Positions 1 to 12,560 of a stretch of DNA of 64,000 nt are shown one piece after another. Source of the DNA: Verticillium longisporum (taxonomy: Eukaryota > Ascomycota > Sordariomycetes > Glomerellales > Plectosphaerellaceae); assembly GCA_019188255.1 (NCBI GenBank), contig JAETXT010000004.1:310001-374000 (forward strand), read 5' to 3'. The notes under the pieces were generated by a model that was not told the origin of the DNA, made no database searches, and was given only the letters and a program-made list of their open reading frames with translations. Both the position numbers and the translations under genes were made by a program. Numbering within the stretch: position 1 is the stretch's first letter; the number at the start of each line of letters is the position of its first letter.

Positions 1-253
1 CCTGCCGAATGTGAAAGTTCCGGAGGGACCCATGATTCCGGTGTTTGAGGTCTTGAGGGCAAAGAACGCCAGGGTGCCGAGGGCGACTCTCTTTCCATAG
101 GCGGTGAGTCTGTCTCGAATCCTGATCTCACTCAGCATTAACCAATGAGAATGTCATTGGATGGAAAGCCGATTATAAGGACAAAAGGTCATGACAGAGT
201 GTCTTTCATGGTAAGACCGTGTATCAGCCAAGGTCATTGATCGAGGCGGCGCC

Positions 254-260
254 TATAAAA
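254..260 (+). promoter_or_regulatory. TATA-like box of the NRPS-like gene
   Basis: A TATAAAA heptamer lies about 120 bases before the ATG at 380 and is followed by a pyrimidine-rich leader, a common arrangement in fungal promoters. Only the motif and its spacing support the call. The first 250 bases of the window show no gene. Confidence 0.5.
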
Positions 261-379
261 TACATATCCCTCTCCCCGCCAGCTCCATTCATCCGCAGAT
301 TGCTCCCTCAATTTATTTCCCAACCACCAGAGTCACAGTTTTTTATTATCGATATCATCACTGGAGAAATATTCTCAAC

Positions 380-3300
380 ATGGTCAGACGTCTGATTAAC
401 AGCGGCGACACCGTGGTTCTTGATCCTCGCGCCAAGCCACATGCAGCATCGCCAACTTCAGACGGTTGCAATGCTCGACTGGAGGCTGGTGGCCGAAACA
501 CTCAATATTTTGATGTTGAGCTCAAGCTCGAGCCTCACAGTTCCGGCGAAATCAACGCCACAGGAGTTGTGATATGGTTGCTGTCGCTTTACCACATGAC
601 GGGGAAAAGCGAGGTCGCTCTTGATTTATGCAACAAGACGACATCCGATCTTATCGCTGTAGACTCGCGTCGGAGTATTGGGATGACCCTTGAGCCATGT
701 GCCACCCCAAAAACTATCCGCCAGGCGATCCGCAGCAGCGCTGGCCAAGATGACATCTGCCTCACCAACGAATGCCAGTCGAACTCTGAGGATTGTGTAC
801 ACACACTTGTTTTAGCAAAAGACTTCTCGGAAATAAGTTCATATGAGCTGCAACAGGTCTGTATAGCCCAGATCAAGTGGTTTATGGTGTAATTTGCTGA
901 CATTATCGACTTTCAGGACCAGGAGTCTCGCGTGCACCTCTGCCATGACAAAGGCGTCATGACATTGCGCATAGAATGGGCAGATGGCTTGCAGGACCGA
1001 GACGAGATGATTTCGATAATTGAGCGAGTCGCAACCCATGTTTTCTCCCACCACGGCGCTCCGATTAGTTCGATGCAAAGTCCTGCGTCTGGTCAATTAC
1101 GGCTCGCCAGTCTTGACCCTCCACCTCCTGTTTGCAAGGAACAAACCATCAACGAGCTTTTCCATGTGGCTTGCGCCCAATGGCCTTCAAAGCTTGCCGT
1201 CGATGCATGGGATGGCTCTTTCACGTATCATGAGCTGGATGCCGTCTCTTCGCGATGGGCTAGCACGCTCGCCTCTGAGGCCTCTTTCAGCGAGCAGAGG
1301 GTTCTTCACGTTTTCGACCACTCGCGCTGGGCCATTGTCGCGTGGTTGGCGCTCCTGAAGGCCGGTTGCGCCTGTGTTCCTGTAGATACATCTGCTCCGG
1401 AGGAGCGCATCAAGTCCATCGTTCGAAACACAGGGTGTACCGGCGCGCTTTGCGATGCCTCTCAAGCAAAGTCGCTAGCCAGTCTGGTCCGTCATGTCAT
1501 GACGCCTGACGAGCTCAACAACAAGAAAAACTCGTCAGATGTCTGCTATGGAGCCTGGAAAGATAGCTCCCCTGGCACCCGCGCCTCTATGATCATGCAT
1601 ACGTCCGGGTCGACTGGCGAGCCAAAGGGCGCCCTTCAGTCTCATGTGGCTGTTACGACCAGCCTTGTTCGTGTTTCCGAGGCACTTCATCTTGATGAGA
1701 CGTCGAGGTTTCTTCAGTTCGCATCACACTCCTTCGACGTCAGCATTAGTGAAATCTTCACGCCGCTTTGCGTGGGAGGGTGCATCGTCATCCCCAACCC
1801 TGAAGACAAAGTCGCGAGCGTCGCAAAAAACATTCGTTCAATGCGAGCAACCCATGTAATCATGACGCCAACGGTTGTGAGAACATTCGCGCCGGAAGAG
1901 GTACCAGGCTTGCGAAATATTTCCCTCGGTGGCGAGCGGGCGTCGTCGGAGCTTCGTAAACTGTGGTCATCCCGGCTCGATCTCAACATCCTGTACGGCA
2001 CCACAGAGACTGCTGTCTGGGACACGATCGCTCAAGTCACGGCTCAAAATTGCGACAGTTCTCGTCTCATCGGCAAGTCCATTGGCAGCCGGGCCTGGGT
2101 CGTCCATCCCAATGACTGGACCAAGTTGTCGCCCATCGGTGTTGCTGGCGAGATTTGCATCCAAGGCCCAGAGATTGGAGACTATTACGTCGGCCGACCC
2201 GAGCAGACGGCTCGCGTCTTCAAGTCCGCCCCGGGCTGGCTACCGAAGGGTGATATGGATGACGCCAGTCACCGTATCTATCGAACGGGAGATCTCGGCA
2301 GATTCCTCAAGGATGGAAACCTTGAGATCTGGGGCCGCATCGATCGTCAAATCAAGCTCAACGGACAGCGGATGGAGCCAGCGGAGATCGAGGAAAGCCT
2401 GATGCGTTTCCTGCCAGGCAATTTACGCGTGTACGTTGAATTGCTCCAGCCGAAGAACGGAAAGGCAAGGCTAGCAGCCTTTGTCTCCTACGAGGAAGAT
2501 GCCGACCCCACCCTCAGCACACTGACGACACATCAAGCCGGGATCCGCAAGGCCGTTGACGAAGTGCAGGCTGTGCTGCCCCGGAGCATGATACCTACCG
2601 TCACCGTGCCCTTGACAAACTTTCCTCTGACTGTTTCCAAGAAGATCAACAGGCTGGAACTCCAAAAGCTGGGGCTTGCGTTTTTGGACTCCAAGAAACA
2701 AGCCGACGCGCCCAAGCTGCAAAACGGCCATTCGAGCTCAAATGCCAACGTCTCCGATGCTCAGGCCATGGTGCAGAGAATCTTGGACTTCATCAAGTCC
2801 AGGACGGAAGGTTCCGCAGGTCAAGACATGACGCTGAACGAATCGGGCCTAGACTCTCTTGACGCCGTCGAGGTGTCGTCTGGCCTGAGAAGGGTTGCGC
2901 AGCTCCACGTGCCAGCATCCATGCTGCTGAGACCAGGTATCAAAATCAGCGACATCGCAGCTCTGTCCAATGCCCCCGAGCAAAATGTAGACCCAAAGGC
3001 AAGCCTCCGGGAGGAACTCGTCAAGTGGACGGTCAAGCTCGACGAGGCCAGCACCACCGCCGGGCGGGCCGTCCTCCTCACAGGCGCGAGCGGCTTTCTC
3101 GGCCGCGAAATTCTCCGCCAGCTCCTATCCCATGCTGAGCAGTGGACCGTCGTCTGCGTCGTGCGCGGAGACTCCCCCGAGCATGCGCGACAGCGTCTGC
3201 TGTCGGTGGTGAGCAAGGAAAAGTGGTGGACTGCCGACTTCGAGCCGCGCATCGAAGTCTGGCCCGGCGACCTTTCGCTGCCGAAGCTCGGCCTCCGGCA

Positions 3301-4162
3301 AGCCGAGTGGCGCGAGGTCTTCGGCCTCCACGGCAGCACGCGCAGGGTGCACACGATTATCCACAACGGTGCCGTCGTCAACTGGCTTGCTTCCTACGAG
3401 GCGCTGACGGACCCTAACGTCGGGAGCACCTACGAGCTGCTCAGGGGTCAGCTGCAGTCGCACGACGCGCCGGGTCTCGTGTTCGTGTCTGGCGGGTACA
3501 TTTCCGGACAGGAGGAGACGGTCGATGAGCTGGCGTCCAAGATTTACCAGATGCCGGGCTACGACCAGACGAAATTTGTGTCGGAGACGATGGTGGCGCA
3601 TTTCAACGCGTCACTGGCACGAAACAGTGGTGGGCAAGCCTGGGTCTTCAAGCCGGGATTCATCATTGGGTCGTCCACAGATGGCGAGACGCAGACGCGC
3701 GACGCCTTGTGGCGCTTCGTCAAGGCGTGCGCCCAGATTGGGATGTACAGTGAGGAGGATGCTCGTAAGTGGATTCCCGTCGCCGGCGTGGACGCGATTG
3801 CGGCGAACTTGGTGGCCGAGTTGTCTGTCAGGCATAGCGACAAGACGAAGGAAGTGTGTCACAAGGTGCTGGCTGGCTGCTATCTCCAGGATATCTGGGA
3901 CATGCTGAAGGAGCTTGGCCTCGAGCTCAAAAACACAGCACACGGTGATTGGCTGGCGGCGATGAACAGCAGAATGGAGGCAGACGGCAGAGAGCATCCC
4001 CTCTTTCCTCTGAAGGAGTGGATGGTTACATCCAAGGGATTCATGGGTACTGAGCCACCGAAGGATGGTCGTGTGACGGATGACGATAACGCGGATGCGA
4101 GGTTGGCCGTTCAGAGAAGTATGGAGCATCTGACGGAGTGTGGATTTTTGGCTAGGTCATGA
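380..4162 (+). CDS. NRPS-like A-T-R carboxylic acid reductase
   Basis: Two exons, 380..856 and 917..4162, joined in frame across a 60-base intron (GTCTGT...GCTGAC...TTTCAG), give about 1240 residues. The adenylation domain has TSGSTGEPKG near residue 385, YGTTE, the YRTGD core and GRIDRQIKLNGQR near 630. The carrier domain has GLDSLDAVEV near 805 with the phosphopantetheine serine. The reductase domain has the NAD(P)-binding motif TGASGFLG near 880 and GYDQTKF (YxxxK) near 1040. Enzymes of this kind activate a carboxylic or amino acid as an AMP ester, load it on the carrier and release it reductively as an aldehyde or alcohol. The first roughly 230 residues look like the C-terminal lobe of a condensation domain, without HHxxxDG. 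The start is the first ATG after the TATA-like box. The substrate cannot be read with confidence. No tailoring genes lie beside it. Confidence 0.9.
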
Positions 4163-6805
4163 GTTCGGAGTGTTTTAAAAGCAATAGTCTAAAACTGTGT
4201 TGTTAGTTTTGTAAGTTTTGCCATCAATACGTGCCGTCTACTTGAACCATATCAGTTATAATGGGGCCACGTCAACAAGTGCATGCATGTTCAACGCATA
4301 CGCCTTCGGGTTCTTCCCAAGTCCGAAACGTCCGCTTGAATGTTCGTGTTTACTGGAGATGAGTGAAAGAAAGCTCTGCCAGGCTAGAAGAGTAGCTCCA
4401 CACATGAGCTCTCTCACAGACCACCTGCTTTGCATACTTCACTGCGAGAAGTGTTGACAGCATAACCTTGAAATTTCTTTCTGGCAGAAAGCTCCGTCCT
4501 CGACACATGTGAGTCTAATTCCCAGACCCAGGACCCTCGCGGACTGCGTTCCAGAAGGAATGAGTGGGATATATCTGTCGATCCAGCTGCATGAATAATC
4601 TCGGAGACGAATACAGCATCCACGCCGTCTCGATCTCCGACGTGGCGTCTCCAAAATTCCACGGAGATGAGAATCAGGGGCCAAACGGTTGACAGACTCT
4701 CACCGTATCGCATCGCCTCTGCCAGGAAAATCCAAGACTCCTCAGCCCAGTTGACAGTGAGAATTTGCTGTTCCAGGGTGGGGGTGGTCGATGGCGAGCC
4801 CCCACGCCCATGCGCCCCGTCCACCGTCCGCCTCACGGAAGGAAGGGATCGCGGGAACATGGACGGGAATTGCGTTATTTGGCGCTCGCTAGACTGGGAT
4901 GTCCCTGGGCCCGGGCCCGCCGGAAGCATGGGCTCCTGGGCTCGTTTCGGCGCCGTCGTCGCGCAGACTGGACGATACGGGATGAGGCTCAAGTGAAGGG
5001 GAGGCAGGCCAAGGGCCAAGGGCGATATCGTGGCGCGGCCGGAGGATTATTCGGCGGATCCGCAGGCGCGTTGTGGGTTTCGGGAGCCCTGGATGTGGGC
5101 GCGCGGAGCCCTCGGCCGGGTGGTGCGGCGGGCTTTGGGAGTGCTTGGTCGGGCCGATGGGTGATGGCCATTATGAGCGAGTCAAGCGGGTTTCGGTGCG
5201 AGCACTTCTGCTTGTCGTGCTACGTTGCGACACGCGGGCAACGGGCGACGGTGGTGATGGTGAAGATGTCCGCCTGGCTTGGTCAAGACGCTGATGTGCG
5301 AGAATGCATGGAATTTCAGACAAATGCGTATGGAAGTAGCGGGACTTAAAGCTGGTGGATATCCAACTGCCGGATATGGCAGGTTGGAGGTAGCAGATAC
5401 ATGGATGGAGAACAGCCAAGCTCATGTCAATGTGGGTATCGATTTCTGGGCAAGGCATCAGGTTCACAGGCGAAGGATCGTGTGGAATGCGCGGCCTCCA
5501 AGCCACTGCACTGGGGACAGGCTTGCGTGAAGAGGGCCTCGTCTCCCTACGAGTATTCAGCAAAGAGCCAAGTCAGCAGGTGATGAATCGGCCAAGACTT
5601 TATACCACGCTCCACTTGCGAGGCAGTCGTCGAGTTGTCGTCTGTTTGACTGCCAATATCAACTGGCCCCAAATCCTCAAGCAGGCTAGGTTAGCATGGC
5701 AAGCCGGCCAGCCACGATGACAAGCGGAGGAATGGGAGGAGAGAGTCCGCGTCAAATAGCGTTCAGACGGTCTATGACGATGATTTGGCCATGCGCGGTC
5801 AAAGGCCAGGAGAGGGTGTGGTGGACGAGGTTGTTGTGTTTAAGAAACTGAGTGGCTTGGCGTTAAGGACGGCTCCCCCGCACGCTAGCAGATGCTGTCG
5901 CGCTCGACGTTGTCGATTGGACGATTCGGACACATTGGCGACTTGTGGTGACAGGCCAGGAATTGGCGTCGCTTGGAACACACAGATGCGTCAGTCGTTG
6001 ATGACTTGGTGAGTGCAGGTCGCGTGAGGGCTATGTTTCGCCAGAAGGTCGCGCCAGAAGGCCGCCAAAAAGGGATGACGCAGATGCACGTGAGGGTGGT
6101 GAGACACGAATCGCTTAATTATTCGGGATCGGGAGACAATGAAGACAACGGTGAAGGCAAGGTGAGACGAGGAGCCGGAACAGATGGTGGGATTGGGTTG
6201 GTGTTGTCGTGGGCGAAAAGGAGGAAAACGAGTGAGATCCACACATCGAGATGTGCCCGAGGCTGCGGCGCACGAATCATGACACGGCATAAAGGGACGG
6301 ACAGAGTGATTGGATGACGTGCGGGACCCGCCTGGCTCCGCTCGCGCCAAGATCGGCTGCCGCTGCCGCTGCCGGCGTCAAAAAGGGAAACGCCACAGAG
6401 GTGTGCATGACATCATGGCTGCTTTGGGCGGGAAGCCACCCTCGTCGGTACCGCCTTCCTGCGTCGAGACTTTCTGTCAGGCATCCATCAGTGATGCCAT
6501 CTGTGATGGTTCATCTACGCATCTACAATGAAACCTGGAGAGACTCTAAACAGTATGCACGAACCCCAAGCTTCGCCGTTAACATGGATGGACTGGAGAT
6601 CATCGCCAACACGCACAACAAGCATTGTCGCAGATGATTGAGACACGGGGACCCACTGAACCACGCTTCCTCTTCGGTCTCACTTCGCTGGCTCCATCCA
6701 CCAAATACCGCCCATTTGCTCCATCACGCTTGGTCGTTCGGTGTCTCCAGCCATTCATCGACAAGTCATGTGCTCGATCAAGCTCTTGTCTGACTTGGGA
6801 AGACT

Positions 6806-6835
6806 CCTTGGGACGGCCTTCCTTGGGACGGCCTT
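6806..6835. repeat. Two-copy 15-base tandem repeat
   Basis: Two identical copies of CCTTGGGACGGCCTT lie head to tail, followed by a partial third (CCTTGG). It sits in the gene-free stretch and has no evident function. Confidence 0.85.
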
Positions 6836-6971
6836 CCTTGGCCCTGCCGATGCGATGGGACCAGTCAAGCCAGTGCCGCCCCTGGTCCGCCATGTTTTCC
6901 TTTCTTCCCTGCTGACTCCGTTCCCCACAACACGACCGAGTCTGGTCGACCGTTTCTCCATGCCGACAAGG

Positions 6972-6986
6972 AAAAAAAAAAAAAAA
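6972..6986. repeat. Poly-A tract of 15
   Basis: An uninterrupted run of 15 A. No retroposon body or target-site duplication is visible beside it, so it is recorded only as a homopolymer. Confidence 0.9.
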
Positions 6987-7254
6987 GGGTTGCTCCATTC
7001 GATGTTGACGATCGTGAACCGCGGAGGTTTGCCCGCTTCTATCGGCAGGCTACTCATGCCGTGCGTGGCCAGCACAATTGACAAGGGGCGGAAACTGAGC
7101 GCCTCGCCCATCTACCGCGGCATCGCACCCCGGGCACTGATCGAAACCCGCCGGCAGCAAACAACAGTAATCACTTCGCCAGGGTCAGCTCAGGATGGTG
7201 GAGACGACGACTGGGGCCAAGCAAACGGCCAGCCTTGGGACAACGTCATGCTTG

Positions 7255-7281
7255 CACACACACACACACACACACACACAC
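7255..7281. repeat. (CA)n microsatellite
   Basis: About 13 CA dinucleotides in a row, roughly 760 bases upstream of the transporter start. Confidence 0.95.
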
Positions 7282-8044
7282 TTTCGTTCGGTGACCAAAG
7301 GTACTGTACTCCCCCTACTCTTCTGGTCGCCGGGAAATGATTAGAGTAGTTGACAAAGCCCAGCGAGACCAGCGCGAGGGGATAATGAACAGACAGACAC
7401 CAGAACCTCAACGGCCACCAGGCGCCACGCTACGCCCCATCGAACCATGACAGATGCAGTCGCCCACCCCTGGGTTCGTGTGCCCACGGCTACCCCGTGA
7501 TCGTCCCCGCTCTGCCTCTCGACCTGACGCGACTCGCCTCAATCCCTTAAGCCGCGCCCCGGGCGCTGTCAACGACAGTCCACCGCCCGGGGTACGTCAT
7601 GGGTTTCCCTAGGCCACTCCGCCGCCGTGAGATCTTGTCACGTCGAGCAGGGCCAAGGTCCGTCTCCCAGCTTCGACGCCAAAGCCTCGTCAGGCGCATC
7701 TGCCCCGGACGCCATCCACCTCAGCCAAGCTCCAGGTCCGGGCCCCCAAACCATCCCGTCCTGTGCCCCAGTTGTCTTCCCTCCCCCCTCCAAACCCAGA
7801 TCCCCATCTTTTACACACCACGAGGTCGTGTCTCAATAAGTACTTGACCTTCTGCCCCGTCCGCACATGTATGTGGTCTGGCTCCTGCTCACCTACTCAA
7901 AGTTTCTTTCTAACTCCGAAAGACGTGGAGCCGTCTACATCTGCTCGAGTCCTCCCTCCCACCTATCCAGCTCGCAACATCCACGCAGCCAACACATACA
8001 ATAACACTAGACCATCACACCCACAACACAACTAACCACCCACC

Positions 8045-9824
8045 ATGTTGGGCACAAAGTACGCACCCTCTCCTCCTCGTACAGCTCCACGCGATCATCC
8101 TTGCTGACAAGCCAGATCCATCAAGGTCAATGGCGCCGAGGTGGGCATCGAGTCGATCATGCTCGGTGTCATCACCAGCATCGGCGGCTTTCTCTTCGGA
8201 TACGACACGGGCCAGATCTCCTCCATGCTTCTCTTCACCGACTTCCGCAACCGCTTCGCCACTGGCCCTCGTGACGACGACGGCATCAAGACCTGGGTCT
8301 CCATCATCCAGTCCCTCATGGTCTCTCTGATGAGCATTGGAACCCTCATTGGTGCTCTCTCCGGCGCCTACACGGCTGACTGGTGGGGCCGTCGCAAGTC
8401 TCTCACCTTTGGCGTCTGCATTTTCATCATTGGCAACATCATCCAAATCACCGCCATGGACACCTGGGTTCACATGATGATGGGACGTTTCGTCGCCGGT
8501 CTCGGTGTTGGTAACCTGTCTGTCGGTGTGCCCATGTACCAGTCCGAGTGCTCCCCGCGCCAGATCCGCGGTGCTGTTGTCGCCTCGTACCAGCTCCTCA
8601 TCACCATTGGTATCCTCATCTCCAACATTATCAACTATGGCGTTCGCAACATTCAGACCTCGGATGCCTCGTGGCGCATCGTCATCGGCCTCGGCATCTT
8701 GTTCTCTCTGCCCCTCGGCATTGGTATCCTCATGGTCCCCGAGTCGCCCCGCTGGCTCGCCGCCCGTCACGACTGGGAGGGCGCTCGCATGTCCTTGGCC
8801 CGCCTTCGCGGCATGAAGGATGACCCTCACAACACCCTTGTCGAGGACGACATTAACGAGATGTACAAGGTTCTCGAGGAGGAGTCCCGCGTCGGTGTCG
8901 GTTCATGGATGGAGTGCTTCACTGGCCGTCCCGCACGCCTGCCCAAGCTCGTCTACCGCACCATCCTCGGCATGACCCTCCACTTCCTGCAACAGTGGAC
9001 TGGTGTCAATTACTTCTTCTACTACGGCGCCACCATCTTCGAGTCGGCTGGTGTCGATGACCCTATTCTCGTTCAACTCATCCTTGGTGCTGTCAATGTT
9101 GTCACCACCTTCTACGGCCTCTACGTGGTTGAGAAGTACGGCCGTCGCTGGCCGCTCTTCATCGGTGGTCTGTGGCAGCCTGCGTGGCTCTGTGCCTCTG
9201 CCCCGATCGGTGTCGCCCAGCCTCCTGGCAGCAGCTGCGCGACTGGCTTTGTCATGATTGTTCCGGCCTGCATGTCCATTGCCTCTTTTGCCGGGTACGT
9301 CCACCTTTGCCTCCAACGTCAGTCTACACGTGCTAATCAATTGCAGTACTTGGGGTCCCATCTGCTGGGTCGTCATTGGCGAGACCTTCCCCGTCCGCAC
9401 ACGTGCCAAGCAGGCCTCGCTCGCCACCGCTGGCAACTGGCTCGGCAACTTCATGATTGCGTTCCTGTCTCCTCTTGCCGACTCCGGCATCGGCTATGCC
9501 TTTGGCTACGTCTTCGTCGCCTGCAATCTGGCCGGTGCGCTTGTCGTTTGGTTCTTCCTTTATGAGTCTCGCGGTCTTTCGCTAGAGAACGTCGATCGCA
9601 TGTACGGCCAGAAGGATGTGAAGCCCTGGAACTCCAACAAGTGGGTGCCTCCCGGATACCTCACCCGTGAGACCCGCGACGAGGCCACCTTCCGTCGCGC
9701 CAGTGCGGCGCGGGGCAGCGTCGCCCACACGTCGTCCGACGTGGAGAAGGAGAAGAGGCATGACGACAGCCCTAGCGAGAGCCACCACGAGGGCATGTTC
9801 AGTGGTCGCGACAACCAGGTCTAA
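8045..9824 (+). CDS. MFS sugar (hexose-type) transporter
   Basis: Three exons, 8045..8058, 8116..9294 and 9347..9824, give about 556 residues. The tiny first exon encodes MLGTK; both introns (57 and 52 bases) have GTACG donors and branch-like GCTGAC or GCTAAT. The protein is a 12-helix major facilitator of the sugar porter family. Its markers are GGFLFGYDTGQIS in helix 1, the DWWGRRKS loop, PESPRWLAARH after helix 6, QQWTGVNYFFYYG in helix 7 and the VIGETFPVRTRAK region after helix 10. A charged cytoplasmic tail of about 100 residues follows. It should import glucose or related monosaccharides by proton symport at the plasma membrane. The stretch before the last intron is unusually poor in conserved residues but stays in frame. 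The ATG context (caccATG) fits a fungal start. Confidence 0.9.
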
Positions 9825-10455
9825 GCGAGCGGTCTGGGGTGTTTTTCTATTTGCCTTTTTGACTGCTGTTGTCGCTGCATCTTGGACAACTGGCGCTGGC
9901 GTTGCGCTTGGGTTTCGATTCTTGTAATCATCTAGCTGTGTATAAAATGACGACGTTCATGACCCTGCTACCATGTCGTTGGCCTGTTGGCCGTGCCGAT
10001 TCGTTCATCATGATCTGTGGACCTCCCTGATGTAATGGACGATGACCAGGAAAGGTAGTAATCAACATGGGCATCGTTGTGCCTTCCCGAGTGTACCCAA
10101 CAATCAGGTATGTAATCATGGACCCATATGTTCATGCGCAACAGCATGCTCTCACCCCGCTAACAACCTGCACCTGCCACGAGCTATTCATATCATACCA
10201 GGCAGGTGTCATCGAAGTACAGGTACCTTATACAGGCAGGAAGTACCTAGCAGACCCATGGTTGTAGCACCTGCCTACTGTCCACTAAACATGGGTGCAT
10301 TGTGCTTGCCCGCGCTGCGACAGTGGCAGTATTTAAGAAATCTGACTGAAGGATGAGAAAGAATCTGCTTCTGAACATCTTTACCACTCGACACCTCATG
10401 CCACGCCTGTACATCACCAGGTCCGTCACCACCTCTGAATATCCTGCAATTTACC
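9825..10455. other. Intergenic stretch, no gene seen
   Basis: About 630 bases between the hexose transporter and the zinc-finger gene. It should hold the 3' end of the transporter transcript. I see no coding frame, RNA gene or repeat worth naming. Confidence 0.6.
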
Positions 10456-11690
10456 ATGGTCGGTGTTCACTGCCATCTTCACCATGGCAGGCATCGTCAT
10501 GTCTTTGTAAGTGAGGTCAACACCCTTCGAGTCGGCCCAGTCACTGAGCGCGCTCGTGTGCCCGCTGGCCATAGCACCCCTGCAGCGCAGATTGGTGTCA
10601 CTGAGGATTATCTTGGTCCGAATCCAGAACAGACGTGGAACATCATGATTAACAACCCTCCGCCATTCCGAGTATCAACCCAACTCAAACTGACACCAAC
10701 TCTTGATCAAGCCCCGCCTCCCGAAAGAAGATTTCTACGCAAAGCAGAAGTGGATGAGGCATGTCAAAACCAGGGCCTTGATGGCACGGACATTAACGAG
10801 CTTAGGCGTGCATCTCGGAAAGCGCGTCAGAGCTTGGATCGCGCCGACCGCCAGCCAGAGTTAGCTGCACTCGACGAGTGCGCTTCCGATAAGGACCCTA
10901 ATCCGGACCAATATGAAAATGACAGCGACGACATAGAGGGCAGCATGGACGAAGATGAAGGCTTGACCTTGGATGAGACAGTCGAAATGCACCATCTTAT
11001 CGATGCGATCGCTGGCGAAACAGATGAAGATAAAGACGCCTTGGGGGAGGTACCGGTTGAGCTGGCCAAAAAGCAGCCAATTGACGCCGAGGTTCTTGTC
11101 GGCGACTCGACAGCGTTTGTCGACTTTCTCTCCACAGTCAACATCTCTCTGAGGAATTGTACCTCTTGCACTACTGTTGACGCCCTCTTGGCGCGGATGC
11201 CATCGGATGGCAGCCGTGACACCATGGGTTTTCGAATGTCCCCATGGATGCGGCTTCACTGCCTTGGCTGAGGCTCATCTATCCCAACACGGCATGCGAT
11301 TCATGCAAGGTACGAAAAGAAAAAATGGCCGATCGTCAATTCGAATGCATGCAATGCGATCAAAAATTCGACACAAAACACAGCCTGGCCTGTCATGAGG
11401 TTCACATGCATAAATGGAGCAACAGGCGCTACTCTCACGACGACTGTGGTGATGACGACACAATGTACCAGTCATATGGCGCCCTCTATCTTCACCAGAC
11501 GACGGCACACGACGACTCGTGGGAGGAGACATGTCCTGCTGTAGGCTGCAACCGCGGAAATAAACCATTCATAACCCCGGCCAACCAGCGCGATCACATT
11601 AAACGCAAACATCCAGAGTTGGATTCGGATCTTTTAGCTCCTAACAAGGGAACAAAAGGGGGAGTAACGAGTGCCAGGAGTTCTGCATAG
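10456..11690 (+). CDS. C2H2 zinc-finger protein with two frame breaks
   Basis: Three overlapping frames together look like one protein. Frame one (10456 to about 11230) encodes an acidic region rich in D and E. Frame two (about 11180-11320) encodes a finger-like stretch with FECPHGCGF and HLSQH. Frame three (to 11690) encodes a clean C2H2 finger, FECMQCDQKF...CHEVHMH, and a second candidate, CPAVGCNR...HIKRKH. Fingers of this type bind DNA or RNA, so a nuclear role is likely but the target is unknown. The switch from frame two to three would be cured by removing one A from the A6 run at 11320..11325. The first switch could be an extra base near 11226 or an unrecognised intron. The start at 10456 is uncertain: a GTAAGT at about 10507 could be a donor. 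The gene may be intact with sequence errors, or decaying. Confidence 0.45.
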
Positions 11691-12560
11691 GCATTACGCT
11701 TTTATCCCGTACTAGGATGTCTCTGGACTGGAAGATCATGAGTTATAGGTAGTATCTTAAGTGCTATTAGCGGAGCCCTCTTTAGTGTCAAACATGGACT
11801 ACTAGATCACTCGATGGAAGCCCTTGGAACGGGCATGACTATTTCGGTAGTGAGAGAAATCACAGTCATCTTTCATCCTGGCATACTATGACATGACTCT
11901 GAAGTTCTAGAGGAAAGTATGCTCATCGACCTATCCTCTGAGCTCCTGAATCAAATATGTCATGATGTAAATGGATCATTACTGACCCCGTCATTCAATG
12001 TTTTGATGAAAGTGCTTCAGCTCCTGAATACATGACTGAGTGTAGGCCTTCATGTCCTCTCTTCCGTTTCCCTGTCGCCTTACTGGGTGTTGCATCCACA
12101 TCGACCTCCATTGAATCGTCTTCTGTTGCCGGGCTTTCCCCTTCACGAGTTTCCTCTTCCTCCTGTGGTCCCAGCTCCACATCACCAGGATGGTGTTCCC
12201 TTTGCTCGGGGCTCGGGAACTCCCGTCGTGGATCCCAAGGAGAGCGCCATCGCCAAGAAAGAAGCTGCGGCCGCCAAGAAGAAGGAGGCCGAACAGAAGA
12301 AGGCGGCGGACAAAGCCGCCAAGGCCCTGTCGGCCCGAAGGGTGGTTCGGCCAAGCGCTCCGCCCCGGCCCCGGCCTCTGGCCGCCCGGGAAAGAAAACT
12401 CGGTCGACCCCCAAGAAAGGTCGTCCAGATTGTCCCGCTCCTCCGGTTCGTGGAACTCTGGTAAAATCCCTGGCTCGCCGTCCAACTCGATATGGCCCTC
12501 GATCGGTAGGATGGGCACTTCCCCCGCTATCACCTCACGAGAAATTTCCATGCCGGGCTT
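11691..12560. other. Possible tail of the broken helicase gene
   Basis: On the minus strand one frame (11995 to about 12250) reads as an acidic, low-complexity stretch ending in a KRKR-containing basic segment. That is typical of a disordered protein tail and could be the C-terminus of the helicase remnant that begins at higher coordinates. On the plus strand around 12230-12340 another frame is rich in lysine and alanine (KKEAAAAKKKEAEQKKAAD). Neither is tied to a start codon or a known domain. I cannot decide which strand, if either, is coding. Confidence 0.3.

Larger units (their letters stand above)
4163..8044. other. 3.9-kb gene-free stretch upstream of the hexose transporter
   Basis: No reading frame here has a recognisable domain. 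The longest, 4414..5019 on the minus strand, contains a segment around 4650-4760 faintly like the C-terminal part of fungal transcription factors (a VWPLILI-type stretch), but it has no zinc cluster and no intron-exon structure I can defend. From about 7500 onward the plus strand is pyrimidine-rich, as expected for the promoter and leader of the transporter starting at 8045. Simple repeats at 6806, 6972 and 7255 are listed separately. Confidence 0.6.

Noticed and set aside
4414..5019. A 201-codon minus-strand frame considered as a transcription-factor gene
   Set aside because: Only a faint resemblance in one segment; no zinc cluster, no supported splice sites, and composition like the surrounding non-coding DNA.
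8015..8830. A 271-codon minus-strand frame opposite the hexose transporter
   Set aside because: It is the complement of a well-supported transporter exon and its composition is that of a shadow frame.
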